Source: JBFHIJ01 sp963678775
GTDB lineage: Bacteria > Bacteroidota > Ignavibacteria > Kapaibacteriales > UBA2268
Assembly (NCBI GenBank): GCA_963678775.2
Contig: CAXXGR010000002.1
Coordinates: forward strand, 1,136,351-1,200,350
Direction of reading: 5' to 3'
Length of the DNA stretch: 64,000 nucleotides
Below are positions 9,474-19,300 of the stretch, one piece after another. How positions within the stretch are numbered: position 1 is the first letter of the stretch; each line of letters starts with the position of its first letter. Under the pieces are notes generated by a model. The model did not search any database. It saw only the letters and a list, made by a program, of their open reading frames with translations, and had not been told where the DNA came from. The translations under genes were made by a program, and so were the position numbers.

Positions 9474-10217
9474 ATGGAATACCCTATAGAAGTTTTAGCT
9501 GTAGTTGCTTTTGTTGACCAAAGGTTAGATGAGCTGAATGAAGATTTTGGCGATTTGCCTTTAGTTATAGAGCAGAAAACATTTAAACTTGGCGAACAGA
9601 CTAAGTTGGTAGACGAAACTAAGTCTATATTAAAGGGAGTAAAAAGCTTTTGCTCTAAAACAAAAATTACTTTAGTTGATCTTAAAGACAAAGAAGAGAA
9701 ACTTACTGAGCAGCAGTTTCATGTTAGAAATAACAAAGAATTTGATGCAATCAGTAATGAAATCAAAACTTTAAAAGAAGAGCATAAAAAATTATCAGAA
9801 CAGCTAAGAGCTGAGGGACTTAAAGAGGAAAACTTAATTCGCATCCTTGCTTCTCAAGAAGCTGATTTAGAAAAAATCAAAGTAGAATTAGCAGAAAAAG
9901 AAAAAGAGCATGCTGCACTTTCTGATGGACAAAATGATGAGTTAGAAGAGTTGAAAGCTAAAAAAGAAAAGCTTATCACTCTACTTCCTTCTGATTTGTA
10001 TAATGACTATGCCAGAATACGTCTTATGCACTTGGATGCTGCGGTACGTGTTTATAAAAACAGTTGCTCAGGATGCTATAATGCCATTCCTGCACAAAAA
10101 ATTGTGGAACTCCGTAATAATCGCAACCAGATTTTAGTTTGTGAAAACTGTGGTCGTATCGTTACTCCGGAAGAGTATCTGGTTGATGATGAAATGATTG
10201 ATAGTTTAGAAGCATAA
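9474..10217 (+). CDS. Coiled-coil protein with C4 zinc ribbon (DUF164 family)
   Basis: A 247-residue protein of the zinc-ribbon/DUF164 family (the family of chlamydial CT398/CdsZ). Residues about 10-175 form a long, charged antiparallel coiled coil (repeated Lys-Glu-Glu-Leu patterns). The C-terminal part carries a four-cysteine zinc site: Cys198 and Cys201 (CSGC) and Cys223 and Cys226 (CENC), all present. Proteins of this family are proposed to bind nucleic acids or act as organising/chaperone factors, but the role outside Chlamydia is not established. It lies 20 bases behind the Nif3-like gene and just before rnpB, an order also common in other bacteria. No strong ribosome binding site is visible. 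Confidence 0.85.
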   Translation: MEYPIEVLAVVAFVDQRLDELNEDFGDLPLVIEQKTFKLGEQTKLVDETKSILKGVKSFCSKTKITLVDLKDKEEKLTEQQFHVRNNKEFDAISNEIKTLKEEHKKLSEQLRAEGLKEENLIRILASQEADLEKIKVELAEKEKEHAALSDGQNDELEELKAKKEKLITLLPSDLYNDYARIRLMHLDAAVRVYKNSCSGCYNAIPAQKIVELRNNRNQILVCENCGRIVTPEEYLVDDEMIDSLEA

Positions 10218-10276
10218 TTTTACAAAATAATAATTTGTGCTTTTACGTTTCATATATTAGTTATAAATTGGCTTTT

Positions 10277-10690
10277 GTAGGGAAAACAGGCAATCGCAGA
10301 GAAAATATTTTCTCTGAGGAAAGTCCGAACACTATAGGGTAGTGTGCTTCGTAACGCGAAGGCAGTAAGTACTTTATTTATAAAGTACAAGCTGTGGCAA
10401 GTGCAACAGAAAGTAAACCGCCCGAGAATTTATATTTTCAGGTAAGGGTGAAAGGGTGAGGTAAGAGCTCACCGGTGGTGATGGCGACATTATTAGCCGG
10501 GTAAACCCCACACAGTGCAAGGCCAAATAGGAATAAGTTCTCTTACTTTAGAAGAGAGCCGGGTTGCCCGCTCGGCATTTGCTTATTTGGGTAGGCTGCT
10601 TGAGCAAGTCGGTGACGGCTTGCCCAGATAAATGATTGCCTCTTTTGCTTTATGTAAAAAAGACAGAATTCGGCTTATCGTTTTCTCTAC
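10277..10690 (+). ncRNA. rnpB: RNase P RNA (bacterial type A)
   Basis: Catalytic RNA of RNase P, which trims tRNA 5' ends. Recognised by conserved blocks in order: GAGGAAAGTCCGAACAC near 10315, CAACAGAAAGTAAACCGCC near 10406, GGGTGAAAGGGTGAGGTAAGAGCTCACCG near 10446, AAACCCCACACAGTGCAA near 10503, and ACAGAATTCGGCTTAT near 10664. The ends are set by helix P1: GTAGGGAAAAC (10277-10287) pairs with GTTTTCTCTAC (10680-10690) with a single G-U pair. The length of 414 fits type A. It lies between the zinc-ribbon gene and the HPt gene. Confidence 0.96.
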
Positions 10691-10732
10691 TTAAGTTTTT
10701 AATTATTTTACCACTAAATATATGGGTTTAAT

Positions 10733-11041
10733 GTGAATATTCCTGACGATCCTTTCATTCAAGAACTATTGCCGGAATTTGTAGATACTTGGCTTAATGA
10801 TTTAGAGCAGATGCCACTACTTGTGAAAGAAAAAAATAGCGATGATATATACAGAATGGCTCACACTCTAAAAGGCTCATGCTATCAATTTGGATTAAAC
10901 GAAATTGGAGATATGGGAGTAGAGATTATGGGACTCTCTAAAGAAGGCAAGTGGGAAGTTATCGGAGATATGCATCCGAAACTTGTAAAATCTTTTCAAG
11001 AAGTTAAAAAATATCTTGAAGAAAATGGATTTATTAGTTAA
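10733..11041 (+). CDS. Free-standing HPt (histidine phosphotransfer) domain protein
   Basis: A 102-residue four-helix HPt protein that would shuttle phosphate between receiver domains in a phosphorelay. The diagnostic motif AHTLKGSCYQFG contains the phospho-accepting His44, and the remaining sequence is helical with no extra domain. The start is GTG at 10733; the ATG codons just upstream are out of frame. A TolB/CsgG-like gene follows 47 bases downstream. No hybrid kinase is adjacent, so its partners (perhaps the multi-PAS kinase at 3074 or the receivers at 13927 and 38541) cannot be assigned. Family call is secure, partners are inference. Confidence 0.88.
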   Translation: MNIPDDPFIQELLPEFVDTWLNDLEQMPLLVKEKNSDDIYRMAHTLKGSCYQFGLNEIGDMGVEIMGLSKEGKWEVIGDMHPKLVKSFQEVKKYLEENGFIS

Positions 11042-11088
11042 GTTAAGCAATGTAAACAGATTAATCATGTCTTTTACGGAGTTTAACG

Positions 11089-11592
11089 ATGAAAAGTTTA
11101 TTCAAGATTTTATTTTCTGCTTTTTTCTTTATTCTTTTATTTACTATCCCGACTCAAGCACAGATAAGGGTAGCAATAATGCCGTTCCAGAATATGGATG
11201 GTGATAAAGTTTATGACCACTGGTGTACAGACATTAGAGATTCGCTACAGACAGAAATTGTTGCAGGCGATCAAGAAGAATATAACTATAGAGTTGTGCC
11301 TATAGATTCGGTAAACTTAGTACTAAAAGAACTAAACTATAATCCTGAGGATCCAAATTGCATGACTACTATGTGGAAAGCTATGGAAGTCCTTAATATA
11401 GAGAGGGTTGTAACAGGTAATTTTAATGTACAGGCCGGTAAGTTGCTCGTCAATGCTTATGTATATTATACTGATTTAAAACTGGCTCACCCAAAGTATC
11501 AGGTGAAAAATTTATTTAAGTCAGAAGATCAGATATTATCCGTTATTCCACTGATACATAAAAAACTTAGGCAAGCTATTATCGGTAATTGA
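11089..11592 (+). CDS. Secreted TolB-N/CsgG-like protein
   Basis: A 167-residue exported protein. Residues 1-24 are a signal peptide (ending TQAQ). The mature start, IRVAIMPFQNMDGDKVYDHWC, matches the opening beta strand of the anticodon-binding-like fold shared by TolB N-terminal domains, CsgG and FlgO-type proteins (V-A-I-M-P-F followed by a short helix and a 'which agent computes this' segment). Further on, MEVLNIERVVTGNF and LLVNAYVYYTD match the next strands. No lipobox and no TolB propeller, so it is a stand-alone domain. RBS CGGAG is 9 bases upstream of the ATG. Function unknown; possibly an envelope assembly factor. A terminator follows. Confidence 0.72.
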   Translation: MKSLFKILFSAFFFILLFTIPTQAQIRVAIMPFQNMDGDKVYDHWCTDIRDSLQTEIVAGDQEEYNYRVVPIDSVNLVLKELNYNPEDPNCMTTMWKAMEVLNIERVVTGNFNVQAGKLLVNAYVYYTDLKLAHPKYQVKNLFKSEDQILSVIPLIHKKLRQAIIGN

Positions 11593-11623
11593 TATTTGTC
11601 AAGTTATCAAATTTATGCAATGA

Positions 11624-11650
11624 GCCGAATTATTATTCGGCTTTTTTTTT
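11624..11650 (+). terminator. Rho-independent terminator after the TolB/CsgG-like gene
   Basis: GCCGAAT (11624-11630) / ATTCGGC (11635-11641) with a 4-base loop and nine T residues. Confidence 0.9.
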
Positions 11651-11893
11651 GCCAAATGATATACCGGATTTGGTCAAATTGCTCTCTGCTTTTTAGTTGC
11701 TTTACCCTACCAATCAGATTAACTTAACATCAAAAAATAATGTAACATTATATAAGTCATGTGAGTTGGCATTTAGTGTGGGAATTATGGTAAAAGAAAT
11801 ACACCAAATATTGTACTGTGCTTTGCTTGATTTCAGTATAAATAGATATATAAAAACTACACATTACATTAACAAATAATATTGACCCAAAAG

Positions 11894-11925
11894 TGTGGTT
11901 TTTTGCATGCTTTATTATATCTTTG
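11894..11925 (+). promoter_or_regulatory. Candidate promoter for nadE
   Basis: TGTG (11894-11897), 20 bases, then a full TAnnTTTG match, TATCTTTG (11918-11925), 40 bases before the nadE ATG. The remainder of 11651-11964 is AT-rich and I see no gene in it. Confidence 0.5.
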
Positions 11926-11964
11926 TTTTATAAAATTATACAAAGTGCGTAAGGAGATTTTAAA

Positions 11965-13905
11965 ATGGGTATAAGACTTGCAGATTATGGGATATTGCGT
12001 GTTGCAACTATTTCTCCTGAGCTAAAAATAGCAGATATAGATTTTAATATTGATAAAATAATGGAAGCGGCATCCGAAGCTGCTCAAAATGGAGCTAATA
12101 TAGTTCTGTTCCCTGAGCTTGCTGTTACCGCTTATACATGTGGGGACTTGTTTTTTCAAAGGGACTTCATAAAGTCTGCAGAGCAGTCCTTACTAGATTT
12201 GGCTGAATTTACTTCCGGAAGTGGAGTAACACTTATTGTAGGGGTTCCCATAGAAGATAGTGGCAAACTTTTTAATTGTGCCGCAGTGATATCTCAGGGC
12301 TCTATCGTGGGGATTATCCCTAAATCATTTTTATGCAATACGTCTCAATATTATGAAGAACGCTGGTTTTCAGCGGCGAGGGATACAGTCTCTGATGAAA
12401 TCATAATTGGTGATTTTGAAGTGCCTTTTGGCACTGATGTTTTGTTTGAAAATGATCTTATTAGCGGGCTCAGGTTTGGAGTTGAAATATGTGAAGATTT
12501 ATGGGCAGTTATTCCACCATCAAACTTTATGGCTGCTGCCGGAGCTACTGTAATATTTAATTTGTCAGCCAGTGATGAGTATATTGGCAAATATCAAAAT
12601 AGATTAGATATCGTAACTCACCAGTCTATGAGGTGCATGGGGGCTTATGTTTATTCTTCTTGCGGTGCAAATGAGTCTACTTCCGAATTATTATATTCAG
12701 GTGCAACTCTGGTCGCAGAAAATGGTCAAATCATAGCAGAAGGTGAGAGATTTTCTTTTCATACTCATATTTGTTATGCTGATTTAGATATTGAGCGGCT
12801 TGTAAATAAAAGGATGAAAAATAACACCTATGGTGGTTCTCATCCTGATGTTGATTATAGGATAATGGATATTGAATTTTCGTATCGCGAAGTAAAAAAG
12901 CTGCTAAATGCTGTAAATACTGATCCTTTTTTACCAGATGAAATGGATAGAGATGTACTTTTTGAAGAGATTTTGCATATTCAGTCTACTGCATTGGCTC
13001 GTCGCACGAAACATATTGGAATACAAGATGCAGTAGTGGGCATTTCAGGTGGATTGGATTCTACTATGGCTTTACTTGCGATATGTGCTACATTTGATAA
13101 ACTTGGTTTGGATAGAAAAGGCATTCATGCAATATCAATGCCGGGATTTGGCACAAGTAGCAGAACCAAAAGCAATGCAGAAGTGCTTTGTGAATGTTTG
13201 GAAGTGAATTTTGAAATGATTGATATTACTGAATCGACAAGAATACATTTCAAAGATATAAAGCACGATGAAAGTAATATGAACGTCGTATTTGAAAATG
13301 CTCAAGCCAGAAGACGTACACATATTTTGATGGATAAAGCGAATCAAGTAGGCGGTATTGTTATCGGTACCGGAGATTTATCTGAAATCGCACAAGGGTG
13401 GAGTACTTACAATGGAGATCAGATGTCAATGTATGGCATTAACGCCGGTCTGCCAAAGACTCTTATCCAAGCTCTGATTACTTGGATTGCTGATGCAAAA
13501 TTTCAAGGTAAGACAGCCAATGTATTAAAAGACATAGTGGACACACCTGTGTCACCGGAACTTTTGCCTGTAGATGATAAGGGAGAGATAGAACAAAAGA
13601 CAGAAGATAAAATTGGGCCGTATAGGCTTCATGATTTTTTCCTTTACTATATGATAAATTACTCTTTTGCTCCTGACAAAATATATTTATATGCGTGTGA
13701 TGCATTTGAAGGCATTTTCACAAAAGCCGAGATTAAGAAATGGCTTAAATCATTTTATTGGCGATTTTTTACACAGCAATTTAAACGTTCTAGTATGCCG
13801 GACGGCATTAAGATTTCAGAAGTTTCACTTTCTCCCAAAGCTGATTGGAGAATGCCAAGTGATGCCTCTATAAATTGGTGGATGAAAATTATAGATAGCC
13901 TTTAG
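11965..13905 (+). CDS. nadE: Glutamine-dependent NAD(+) synthetase
   Basis: Makes NAD+ from nicotinic acid adenine dinucleotide, ATP and glutamine in the cytoplasm, the last step of NAD synthesis. Residues about 1-290 are a nitrilase-type glutaminase with the catalytic triad visible: Glu51 (LFPELA), Lys120 (IIPKSFL) and Cys176 (VEICEDLW). Residues about 330-646 are the synthetase with the PP-loop GISGGLDSTMAL (from Gly359) and the motifs GTGDLSE and GWSTYNGDQM. The length of 646 fits the two-domain bacterial form. RBS AAGGAG sits 8 bases upstream of the ATG. The LuxR-type regulator gene starts 21 bases downstream, so they may share a transcript, although a functional link is not obvious. Confidence 0.96.
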   Translation: MGIRLADYGILRVATISPELKIADIDFNIDKIMEAASEAAQNGANIVLFPELAVTAYTCGDLFFQRDFIKSAEQSLLDLAEFTSGSGVTLIVGVPIEDSGKLFNCAAVISQGSIVGIIPKSFLCNTSQYYEERWFSAARDTVSDEIIIGDFEVPFGTDVLFENDLISGLRFGVEICEDLWAVIPPSNFMAAAGATVIFNLSASDEYIGKYQNRLDIVTHQSMRCMGAYVYSSCGANESTSELLYSGATLVAENGQIIAEGERFSFHTHICYADLDIERLVNKRMKNNTYGGSHPDVDYRIMDIEFSYREVKKLLNAVNTDPFLPDEMDRDVLFEEILHIQSTALARRTKHIGIQDAVVGISGGLDSTMALLAICATFDKLGLDRKGIHAISMPGFGTSSRTKSNAEVLCECLEVNFEMIDITESTRIHFKDIKHDESNMNVVFENAQARRRTHILMDKANQVGGIVIGTGDLSEIAQGWSTYNGDQMSMYGINAGLPKTLIQALITWIADAKFQGKTANVLKDIVDTPVSPELLPVDDKGEIEQKTEDKIGPYRLHDFFLYYMINYSFAPDKIYLYACDAFEGIFTKAEIKKWLKSFYWRFFTQQFKRSSMPDGIKISEVSLSPKADWRMPSDASINWWMKIIDSL

Positions 13906-13926
13906 ATTATAGTAGATCAACAATGG

Positions 13927-14592
13927 ATGCGAAAAACAATGGAATTATTTAACGAAGAGAATCCCTTAAGAATTATTCTTGCTGATGATCATGAAGTAGT
14001 AAGAGCCGGACTCAGAAGAATACTTGCTATAGATAAAACGATAAGAATCATGGGCGAAGCTCCAAATGGAGCGGAAGCTGTGGAATTAGTCAAGTACCAT
14101 AAACCTGATGTTGCACTGTTAGATATTTTAATGCCGGTAATGTCCGGTATTGAAGCAATAGATGAAATAAAAAAATACGTACCCGATACTTTAGTACTTT
14201 TGCTAACTGCATTTGAAGACTCGGATCACGTAGAGTTAGCAGTAAGTGCCGGAGCGGATGGTTATCTTACTAAAGATATTGATGCTAAAGAACTTGTGCG
14301 CTCGATTCATAGAGTGGTCCAAGGGGAAAGAGTATTTAGCAAAAATATAATTAATCTGATGCAGAAAAAATATATACCTGAATATAGTTTTGGGGAAGAC
14401 TCGGTAGTGATTACCAAACGTGAGCAGCAGGTATTAAATCTTGTCGCTGTCGGTAAAACTTCTTCTGAGGTAGCAGACACTTTAAATATATCGATACGAA
14501 CCGTAGAGTCTCATAGATATAACCTAATGCAGAAACTTGGTGTTAAGAATGCAGCAGGTTTAGTTCGGTATGCTGTACTTAGAAGTACTTGA
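13927..14592 (+). CDS. NarL/FixJ-family response regulator
   Basis: DNA-binding two-component regulator, 221 residues. Residues about 13-130 are a receiver domain with the acidic pocket ADDHE, phospho-acceptor Asp66 (VALLDILMP), the switch Thr in LLLTAFED and the conserved Lys in YLTKDID. Residues about 155-221 are a LuxR-type helix-turn-helix (TKREQQVLNLVAVGKTSSEV, then NISIRTVESHR). All receiver key residues are present. No histidine kinase is adjacent, so it is an orphan regulator. An internal ATG at 13939 is an alternative start; neither has a clear ribosome binding site. Target genes unknown; the surface locus begins about 200 bases downstream. Confidence 0.93.
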   Translation: MRKTMELFNEENPLRIILADDHEVVRAGLRRILAIDKTIRIMGEAPNGAEAVELVKYHKPDVALLDILMPVMSGIEAIDEIKKYVPDTLVLLLTAFEDSDHVELAVSAGADGYLTKDIDAKELVRSIHRVVQGERVFSKNIINLMQKKYIPEYSFGEDSVVITKREQQVLNLVAVGKTSSEVADTLNISIRTVESHRYNLMQKLGVKNAAGLVRYAVLRST

Positions 14593-14801
14593 TTAGTTGT
14601 GTCTATAGTTGGAATTAGGTATAACTACCCATTTTATCGTAGTCTTGTTGTTACTATATTTGTAGGTTCAGAATAATAAAAAGCTATTTAAAGGAAATAG
14701 TCAATAGTTGCTCAAATAGAATGTTTTTTTGAGTATCAAATTAATGGCATAGTTTTTCGTTTATATTCGTATAACTGTAACTACAATTGGACTTTTTAGT
14801 A

Positions 14802-16286
14802 ATGAATAAGATAATTACAAGTATATTTCTTTCTTTAATATTATACTCTTGGGCTAATGCTCAAAACGAAAACGTGGGAATTGGCACAAATTCCCCTGAT
14901 AATTCTGCAGTTTTACATGTTGGATTTGATGCAATATCAGGTCCGAAAGGTTTGATTATTCCAAGAATGACTACAGTGCAGAGAGCCTCTATTCCGACGC
15001 CTTTGGCAAATGGACTTCTAATCTTTAATACCGACTCAAATCAATTTGAATTTTATAACACTGCAGGTCTAAACTGGCTTCCTCTGCTGAGCACAGGTAA
15101 TCTAACTTTAAATTCCGGCAATCTTTTTGTTGGCAATGCTTCTAATTTAGCTACCGGCGTAGCAATGAGTGGTGATGCTATTATAAATGATACCGGACTG
15201 CTTACTATACAGGATAATGCTGTAGATGGTTCAGATATTTCAGTGGTTGGCGAAGCTAATGGTTCTATTATGTATAATAATGGAACTGACTGGATAGCTC
15301 TTGCAGTAGGAAATAATGGAGATATTTTAGCTGTAAATGCTGGGGTGCCTGCATGGCAAGCAGATAATAGCATATCGACTACTTTAACCAGCGGAAATAT
15401 TATTATAGGTGATGCTACAAATACTGCAACTAATGTGGCAATGAGTGGTGATATTCTTATAACTGAAACAGGACTTACAACTATCCAAGATGCTGCGGTT
15501 GATGGTAGTGATATTAGTTTGACAGGTGAAGCTGCCGGCTCAATCAATTATTTTGATGGTGCTGAGTGGGTGAGTTTAGCTGCGGGCACTGACGGTCAGT
15601 TTCTTTCTTTGGCCAGTGGCATTCCTGTGTGGGCAGATGTTGCCGGAGCTAGTGGCACTTTAGATGATGCGTATACTAATGGTTCTACAATAGCTCTTAC
15701 TTTAGCAGGTGGCAGTGTAGCCATAAGTGGTTCCTTAGATGCAGATGCTGCTTTGGAATTGAGCAATACAGGTACTAATGGGCTTGGGCTTCAGGTAAAC
15801 TTCGGACTTTCACGATTTGGGAATTCATATACTGCGACTGTTGCTTCTGGAGATGGCGATCTTATAGTAGATAATGTCTTGGAAGTTGGAGCTGATATAT
15901 ATGTACCAAATATGCAGATTGCTCCAAATTCTAACAATGTACCATTAGTGGTTGATAACCCTACCGGAAGAATCTATCGTGAAGTTTCTAGTCGTAGGTA
16001 TAAAGACCATATTAAAGATTACACATTTAATTATGATATAATTTTAGATGCTTCTGTAAAAGAATATACAATAAAAGGTAGTAATGCAACTCAAATTGGG
16101 TTGATTGCTGAAGAACTCGATTCTTTGGGACTTAAATATTTAGTTGCTTATAATAAAAAAGGGCAACCGGATGCAGTCCATTATTCTAAAGTTTCGCTTT
16201 ATTTATTAGAAGTAGTTAAACAACAGCAAAAAGAAATAGAATCAATGAAAAAAGATATTGAATATCTAAAATCAAAGGTAAAATAG
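14802..16286 (+). CDS. Secreted tail-fibre-like protein with S74 intramolecular chaperone domain
   Basis: About 495 residues: signal peptide (1-20, ending WANAQ), then a beta-rich region with two tandem repeats of about 90 residues (roughly 95-185 and 190-275), each containing (V)AMSGD, (T)IQDxAVDGSDIS, GEAxGS and a final A-W. The C-terminus (about 396-495) is a peptidase S74 chaperone domain as in phage tail-spike proteins: SSRRYKDHI, IGLIAEELD, VHYSKVSLYLLEVVKQ and a terminal coiled coil. The Ser396...Lys401 spacing matches the Ser-Lys autocleavage dyad of the family. Such domains fold trimeric beta-helices and cut themselves off. The frame opens at a TTG (14787); the ATG at 14802 gives the signal peptide. 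The giant gene starts 21 bases downstream, so the two are probably co-transcribed. Not part of a phage: no other phage genes are near. Confidence 0.85.
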   Translation: MNKIITSIFLSLILYSWANAQNENVGIGTNSPDNSAVLHVGFDAISGPKGLIIPRMTTVQRASIPTPLANGLLIFNTDSNQFEFYNTAGLNWLPLLSTGNLTLNSGNLFVGNASNLATGVAMSGDAIINDTGLLTIQDNAVDGSDISVVGEANGSIMYNNGTDWIALAVGNNGDILAVNAGVPAWQADNSISTTLTSGNIIIGDATNTATNVAMSGDILITETGLTTIQDAAVDGSDISLTGEAAGSINYFDGAEWVSLAAGTDGQFLSLASGIPVWADVAGASGTLDDAYTNGSTIALTLAGGSVAISGSLDADAALELSNTGTNGLGLQVNFGLSRFGNSYTATVASGDGDLIVDNVLEVGADIYVPNMQIAPNSNNVPLVVDNPTGRIYREVSSRRYKDHIKDYTFNYDIILDASVKEYTIKGSNATQIGLIAEELDSLGLKYLVAYNKKGQPDAVHYSKVSLYLLEVVKQQQKEIESMKKDIEYLKSKVK

Positions 16287-16307
16287 TTTTTTGCTCCAAA
16301 AATCAAT

Positions 16308-19300
16308 ATGCTAAAACTTAAAACAATATATATAATACTGATCCTATTTTTGCCTTTCTATGCAATGAAAGGGCAAAGCAATCTATTTAATCTTGGAAGT
16401 AACTCTGTTGTCTCCGTTAAAAATAATGCTTTAATTAAAGTAAACGGAAACTTGACTATTTCTACAGGGGCGAGTCTGTCCGAAACGGGAGCTTCTCAAA
16501 TTAACATTTCAGGGGATCTTGAAAATAACGGAAATGTTAATTCCGATCTTGGGGAAGTTGCTTTCGTGGGTTCCGGTGATAGTGAAATCAAAGGGAACAA
16601 TACCCCGGATTTGAATAATGTTTCAGTCAACAAAGACGTGGCGACTGACCACCTTTACTTAGATAATAATGCTAACCTAACCGGAAATCTACTTGTAGGC
16701 TCCGGTATTTTTCAATTTGTTAATACTCAATCTCGTTTATTAGATATTGATGGGAATATCTCTATATCTGCTAATGGGCAAATGGATGTGCAGTCTTCTT
16801 TCATAAATCACAGTCTCTATCTTGCAGGAGATTTAGAAAATAATGGAATTTTAGATTTTAAAATATTAAATGGTAGCGTAAATGTTACTTTTAATGGTGC
16901 AGGAAATTCTGTTTTGTATGGTCTTGGTGCTACTACTGACTTTGCTTTAATAAATATTGATAAAGATAATACTACTGATGAAGTGAGGGTGTCCCCAGTA
17001 GGTCAAAATCTATCGACCTTGACAGCTGCGGACGGATTCCTTACTTTGACTTCCGGTATATTCCATTTTATGGGAGAGGGAGTGCTAAGTTTTAGCAACA
17101 CATTTTTTACTCCTGCTGCTAACATATATAATATACCTGCCGGAACCGGGCTGTGGTTAGAAAATTCCGGTGTAACTGTTACAGCTCAAGATGCATCACT
17201 GTCTTTGGCAGGTCTGCTTAGGATAAATGGTGCTGATTATAATATAGGTTCAGGCTCAACGGATAGAAGTTTATTTTACTCTGATGGGGCAGAGCTAACT
17301 ATAGAAAGTGGTAACTTGGATATTAATTCAGGTTTAGTCAGAAATCTTGCTCAAGATAACTCTTCTATTACTTTTACAATGACAGGAGGTGAGATTAATC
17401 TTGCTTCTGTCAGATCGGCTATTAATACCAGAGCAGTATTTGATATAGGTTATTCTAATTCGACTTTTAACATGTCCGGCGGAGATATTTATTTAGCTCA
17501 AAATGCAGCTACATTCGCAAATGGAGATTATTATGTTAAAACTTCGAATGGTACAGTAACAGGAGGAAGATTAATAATCAAGTCCTCTACTTCGACTGAC
17601 TCACAACAAGAATTTAGATTGAATAGTGATATGCCGGTTGGCGAATTACTAATGACTACGGATAATAATCCTCGTGTAGATGTGCTAAATAATTTAACAG
17701 TGTTGGGCGACGTTACTTTGACTCGTAGAGGTATGCAGGCTTCATCTTATGATTTGACTGTAGGTGGCCAGTGGAATAATAACTCTGCAACCATAGCCTC
17801 TTTTGATTATGGGACAAGTAATGTAATATTTAACGGAGCATTAGATCAGATTATCGGTGGCTCGCAGTCAACTAACTTTTATGAGTTATCGGCCAATAAA
17901 ACAGGTGGGAATCTAATCATTAATCATGATTTAGATATTCTATCCGCAATCCGATTAGTATCTAATACTATTTTAGATATGCAATCTAACGATATAACAA
18001 TTGAAGTAAATGCACAAATATTTTCAGATTTTGGCTCAAATAAAGATTTTACAGCTTCTAAGTATATCATGAATTCAGGTGGTGCTACCGGTGGCAGGCT
18101 GATTAGGATGATACAGAATAATCCCGTATTGCCAATGGCAGAATTTATCATTTTCCCTATTGGAACTCCCGGTACTTATACTTTTGCTTGGATAAGACCG
18201 TTAAACGGTACTTATAATAGCAATCCCGGTATTGCTGTAAGAGCTATTCCGGCAGAGCATCCTCAAGTGAAGAAGAATAATGTATCTCTTGCTAAATATT
18301 GGGAGATTTCGACGGTTGGTAATGTGAGCCCCGGAGTGCAAGGAACAACTCTAAGATTCTTATATGACCAAACTGAAGTACAAGGCTCAGAGGGTAACTA
18401 CCATATAATCAAATATTCCGGTGGAAGTTGGTTCTATGATCCTGCCTTGAGTAATAATATTGATTTCGGTAATAACTATATACGCCCGGAACGATTTTCA
18501 GGAGATTTTACAGGAGATTGGACTGCCGGCGAGGAAGATGCCGTAGCTGCTAAATATTATAGTATAGCAGATGGCAATTATAACAGCCCTGCTACTTGGT
18601 CTAGAAATTCATATGGTGACCCAATAGTTTCCACTACTGCACCAAATAGTAATACAGATATAGTTTTTATTGGTGATGGCAAAACAGTTTCTTTATCTGC
18701 TAATACCGCTGCAGCAAGACGTTTGCAGATTGATAGCACGGGGACTTTAATGTGTGATAACTATGTTGTAAGCTCTACTGTGGATACATTTTTATTGAAA
18801 TCAGGTGGTGGACTTGGCATAGGGCATTCAGGAAGTATTTCCAAAACTGCAAATGATGGCAACATCAGAGCATCTTATAGATTCTATAGTAACGATGCGA
18901 TGTATATAATGACCGGTAATAACAACCAAAGTGTTAGGGATATTCCTGCCCGAGTAAGTGCTTTGGTTATTGATAAATCTAATTCATCAAACACAGTTAC
19001 TTTGAATAAAAGTATAGTTATTGGAGATTCCCTTATAATAAATGAAGGGATTTTGAATCAGGTCAATGACAGTTATTTTCTTGATGGTGAGGCGCCCGGC
19101 AAATTCTTTACTATGCGTGGTGGTACTTTAATTTTGAAAGATGAATATCCGAATAATTATTTACCTGCGACAATGACTGGTGGTACTTTAGATTTCTTTG
19201 GAATTACCGGTGTTTCAGTGCCAAGTGATGCTAGTACTCCTGGCGTTTTGCGATATAATAATTTGACATTTAGGGGAGATAGGGGTTATAATAAAATAAC

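Noticed and set aside
11697..11879. 60-residue frame before nadE
   Set aside because: AT-rich, odd composition, no ribosome binding site; lies between a terminator and the nadE promoter.
15053..15547. 164-residue antisense open frame inside the S74 gene
   Set aside because: Low-complexity antisense shadow of a repetitive gene whose sense frame has a signal peptide and S74 domain.
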